A DNA stretch of 64,000 nucleotides from assembly GCF_901933205.1 (NCBI RefSeq), contig NC_044600.1, positions 7,664,501 to 7,728,500 of the forward strand, given 5' to 3'. Position 1 is the stretch's first letter. Every line of letters begins with the position of its first letter. The stretch is from Camarhynchus parvulus. Lineage: Eukaryota; Chordata; Aves; Passeriformes; Thraupidae. The notes beneath the pieces are model-generated. The model saw only the letters and a program-made list of their open reading frames with translations. It was not told where the DNA came from and made no database searches. This document shows, piece after piece, positions 59,442 through 64,000 of this stretch. The translations under genes were made by a program, and so were the position numbers.

Positions 59442-62400
59442 CCTCCCAGCAAGAAAAGGATTTGCATGATGAAACCTTAAACAGCTCCAGTTCTTCACCT
59501 GGAGGGAAGCACTGGGTTGTGATGAGATCTAAGTTTAAAAAAAATCCAGTTTATACTTACATTTAATTTTAATTAAAATGTGCTTTTCACATTTCTACTG
59601 ATAACTCTCAGGTGCATTATGAAACACTGGAAAGGGCACTCATTTTGAGCACTTTCATATTTTCAATCATGCTGACAAATTCTCCCAAGTTGTTATTGAA
59701 TGGGCTCATAAAAGTAGCCACCTACACAAACGTGGGATCTAAATCTCATCTGCTGGAGAGACTGGAAAAAATATTCCTGATCTGGATGGGAAGAGCATTG
59801 GGCAGGTAGAGGGACTGCTGCTCTGGGAAGCACATTGCTCAATGCCTGCTCACAGGCAGTGATTTTCTCCCAGGGCTTTTTGGGTTATCAAGTCAATCAA
59901 TGTATGTGATGCTGGCCAGAATTTTAGTCTGAATATGATCACCCAAAAGTGGTTTTTTGCTGTGTCTCCTTCTGTGGGTTTTCAGAGGTGCTTTTTAGAG
60001 GTATGAATTTATGGGTTGCTGTCTGTACAAACTGCATCAGCTCTGGTGGGAAGGTTTGCAGCAGAGCAATCCCAGCAAGCTGCCTCTGGTGGTGCTGGTA
60101 GAGGTAGGGAGCAGATGAGGTAAAGCACAGGAAGCAGTTAAGGATGGACTCATTTCCCTCCACTACTTATAAATTAATGCCAACATCCCATGAGGATCTC
60201 ACACGATTTCAGTTCATGAGCTCACATGGCATCAACCACAGAGCCTTTCACCATGTCACCCAGACATGTCACAGGAACAACAACAGCCTCTGAATCAGCC
60301 ATCATTCCATAGGAACACACAGCCTGCCTCTTCGAGACAGGGGATATATTCTTTTTCTGTCTTCAACACTGCAATTAGACTATTGAAAAGCCAATAGGAG
60401 ACAGTTCTCCTGTGGAGGAGCAGATATTTATTCTCAGAGAAGCTGTCCCCAATTGTCTTAAGTAACTGGCAAAAATAACCTACTCAGTTACTCTCTCATC
60501 TTTGCATTTCAGGGGGATTTCATTAATCTGTGATGTCAGGCTCTAAACATAAGTCCATTTTCAAGGCAGAAATAATGTCCTATTTCAAATAGTGTCCATT
60601 ACACTTCTGAATGTAAAATCTAAAGCTGCTGAGAGATAAGGAAGATATGGCAACTATGTAGTGAATCTCTTTGCTACTGGAAAGATTTTCTTGTTGGATT
60701 TGGGAGAGGAAATGTTTGTTTAGCTCCTTTGATCTGCAGATGCTGAGTTGTCTCCAAGCAGGAGCAGCCATTTCTAGTTACTTTAGAATTTCAAGAAGTA
60801 TTTGATCCAGAAAGGTTCTGGAGATAATTCTTTGTGTTTCAAAGGGTAGATAATGCATCACATGCAGTAGGAGACACCGCTGTTGTTCCCTGAAGAATCA
60901 GACAAGGCTATCAGAACATCATCGAGGAATTTGAGAACAGGCATTGAAACGTATTTGTTCTGTCACTTTTGAGGAATATTTGGTGAAGCTTGTTTGATTT
61001 GATTGTTTCACTACTGTGTGAGCTCGCTTATCTGATTATGGTATTGGCCACTTTCTCATTGTATTGAATTTTAATAGTCCCAAGATTAATTAGATGTGCA
61101 TAAAGAGCAGCTGCAAGAGATGTGAACCTTTTGTTCTGTGTTTTTTTTTTCTACTGCTATGAGAAGAAAGAGATGAGAGATAACTGAGTGCAATCAAAGT
61201 GCAGTCATGCTCTTGATTAACAACATAATTAGTTAAAAATCTGAAAGTTTTGCAGGGAATATCTGCACTTGATATTAGGCTCTGAACTGACTAGAGAGAA
61301 AGACCACATTTGGATTTTGCTTTATTATTTGGAAACATAATTGAATGTTTAAATAACAAAATTTGTCCTTTTTGTTTTCCATAGGAAAATCAGTTAATAA
61401 TAAATAAACAGACAAACCAGGAAGGTATGTTGGTTTTACTGCTGTTACATTAACCCCAAAAGGGAAAGTTTGGTCCCCACTCACAACTATTTTGCAGCTG
61501 GATTTGCTCTAGTTCGTATGTGCATCCAGTTTAATGTTTCATGGAGATACAGACTGAAAAGGGCTTTTTTTTTTTAATCTGGGGATCAGGACATCATTTT
61601 TTCTCTTAAAAAAATTCAGCTTAGGTGGATGCTTTCAACAGGAGCATCCATAGAGGAGGTATGGTGCAGGCAGGAGAGTACAGACCTGGGGTGGAAGTGG
61701 CTGGGGATGTAAGGGAGGCTGATGTAAGTTTAACTAAGGGTTAAAATGTATACCTTGTCTTTTTTTACCAAAAGCCTATTTTTTTCTTATTTAGCTGTTA
61801 AAATCAAGAAAAAAAATCTCCCAGGCTACAACTGGTAAGAAAATAATGAAATTTTAATGAAGATTGTTCTGATAGGTCCTCCTGTTTTAATGAAAACTTT
61901 ATTACCAATTAACATTTGAAAATACCTGTTTTCACACTGAGTGAAACATTATGCCTAACATTAAGTATAAAAAATGAAACAACAAAAGAAAAAGAGCATT
62001 TTAATGGCTATTATTTGTGAATACTCTGTTTATTTGCCAAATATAACACACAAGATAGAGAACTACAAGTAAACTCTTATTTATATTTTATGTAATTGTA
62101 TGCTTTTACTTTCAGCTTTAAAAAGAATAACCTTAAAAAATCCTTTAAGCCTGTGGGATGGCACAAACATGAGAGCAATGAATCTTTATAAGCTCGCAAA
62201 ATATGTGTTTGCTCTTCTAGAAGTTTATGCTTCCAGATTTAAGTATCTCCATCCCAAAATACATCCTGTATAAAACTCTGAATTTCCTTGGTGCATCTGC
62301 AAGTTTGCAATGCTTTCCTTACAACCACCTGTCAGTTTTAGCTTCTCAAATTCCACTTAGCAGCACTGCTGAGAATCATAAAAAATAGTAGACTAGAAAA

Positions 62401-62523
62401 TTAGCAAACTTATTTTGTCATGCAAGGGAAGCTATTATTTTCAACATCTGGAAAAATCTGTCTCAGCTAAAATTACTGCCTCAAAAATTTTGATGGTTTT
62501 TAAATGAAAAAATAGGTGGATTT

Positions 62524-62541
62524 GTTGTTGTTGTTGTTGTT
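62524..62541 (+). repeat. (GTT)6 microsatellite
   Basis: Six GTT units, read as poly-Asn on the minus strand. Confidence 0.95.
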
Positions 62542-64000
62542 CCATACATTTTCAGTGCCCATAAATCCCAAGGGGTTTTTGGGGGACAGATCCATCCTTT
62601 TCCAGCAGAGACTTGGGCAGGACAGGAGTGAGGATTTGGGCTCAGGAGAAGCCACACCAGTTTGGTTCTGCTCTGGTGTTGTTGCTACTTTGTTTTGAAG
62701 TCTTTCTCTACCCCAGTGTGCTGAAGCACAACACAGAGGGCTTGTCCTGTTCATGCTGGAAGTCTGATAATTAGAAATTAGCTGTGCTTGCAGCCACTTC
62801 TTGGTGGTCTCATGAAAATTCCTTTTAGCTCTGAACAGCCCCTCGGTATGCAGAAATTCTTCAGTGCACCATCTGCTCAGGGCTTGTGGACATCTGCAAG
62901 TTACCTTTCTGTGACAAGGATGTCTGTGAGCTGGGTGTCTGCAGCATCCCTAGCTGGCTGAAACATTTCAAAGCCGACTACTGGTGAGAATGCAAAGGGG
63001 ATTCTTGCACAAAAGGAATGAGTGCTATGAAATAAATTACTGGGACATACTTGCAACTGTTTACCTTCTGTTAAGCTTGTTGCTACTGAATTAATTTTGG
63101 AAACATGGTAATTTCATTCTGCTAAAACTAATGTATGCATGGGATGTGTTTTTAGAGCTTTAAATCATCTGAGAACACTTACTTTTCTTAATTTATCACC
63201 TGCTTTCTAAAAATTTTAATTTGTAGTTTTTCTCCTGTGCAATCAAAACCTTATTATTGAAGAGGCTGTCACTCAAAACTTCCTCCTTCCCTCCTGTGAT
63301 GTGCAAAATGAATTCTCTGTCAAATGTGCCTGTGTAATTCACTGGGACCAATTCTGTTCAGGATCTGATCCTGCTCTCACAGCTGTAAAGCCTGAGATAC
63401 TCCTCTGAATATTCACTGCAAATTATCTGATCAGCTGCTAGCCAGCCTCCTGTTAGCAAAACCAGAATGTAACAACTGTTGGGTGGATTTGCAGTTGGCT
63501 GCTAAATAGCCTCCTTTTTAAATTGCTGTCCTTTTTGAAAAGTACAGTCATGTAATGCAGGAGCAGAGCTGAGATGAGGATGCCCTGTCTGTAAGGCACT
63601 GAAAGGCCCCTGTTACACCTCCCTTTCATCAGGCAGAGAGAACAGATCATTTGAGCTCTGTAATCTGTTGCTGCTGATAGCTGACCTAATTTCTGAGTGC
63701 AGAAATGGCTTAGTGGCAATCCCATCTCTTTGATAAAGGAGGTGAATAGAAGTGGTGTGTTGTTCAATGGCCTCTGCCAAGAAGGTCAGCAAGTTCTTAA
63801 GGGAAAATGTTTGATGGATTCTACTAAATGTATAAGGCTTCTGCCTATTGCTTATTGACAGATTCTAAAATGAAATTATTTTCTCTCAAGCTTGAAGGTC
63901 ATTTCCAATACGTGCCTTGGCACTAAACTCAGGATCACTTAAAATAAAATGCCAAGAGTGGAATCGAAAATCTTGAAAATCTTCATATGCTGCAATTACA

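Larger units (their letters stand above)
48900..64000. other. intergenic, no recognisable gene
   Basis: No known protein gene was recognised. The stretch has an ATTAGT-rich low-complexity block (49022-49095), a small CpG cluster (49427-49615), a degraded CR1 (54816-54976), a 10-bp hairpin (59414-59441), a (GTT)6 run (62524-62541) and one exon-like cysteine-rich segment (62839-62983). Confidence 0.5.

Noticed and set aside
29950..64000. Search for neighbours expected from the human X (AGTR2, KLHL13)
   Set aside because: The single-exon AGTR2 frame and kelch or BTB motifs are absent.
1..64000. tRNA, rRNA, CRISPR, bacterial operon and endogenous virus signatures
   Set aside because: None seen on reading both strands; the only mobile elements recognised are CR1 fragments.

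Overview
This is vertebrate nuclear DNA, almost certainly from a bird. It has split genes with GT-AG introns, long intergenic stretches, CpG-poor sequence, and a CR1 LINE 3' end at 10341-10483, which is the typical avian interspersed repeat. A passerine is plausible from the general look, but the sequence alone does not prove it. No bacterial, phage, CRISPR, rRNA or tRNA features were seen.

The first 14 kb holds most of SLC6A14 (the Na+/Cl- coupled neutral and cationic amino acid transporter ATB0,+) on the + strand. Twelve coding exons run from 1301 to 12680. They join in phase without a stop and give about 567 residues, from TM2 to the C-terminus. The exons for the N-terminus and TM1 lie upstream of the window. 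A 3' UTR with a (TG)16 run and an A16 run follows, with a likely poly(A) signal at 14154.

From 14.2 to 25.3 kb I see no gene. At 25321-29463 a second + strand gene can be assembled from four exons with matching phases and good splice sites. It encodes a complete 151-residue member of the FAM162 family (small mitochondrial single-pass proteins related to HGTD-P). Human FAM162A and FAM162B are not next to SLC6A14, so this may be a third, bird-retained paralogue or a relocated copy.

From about 30 kb to the end (34 kb) there is no recognisable protein gene. The stretch holds scattered short hairpins and palindromes, AT-rich homeodomain/POU-type motif clusters that look like regulatory DNA, a degraded CR1 fragment, one long unexplained 265-codon minus-strand reading frame (38683-39480), and one cysteine-rich exon-like segment (62839-62983). 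The two genes share a strand but nothing in the sequence ties their functions together.
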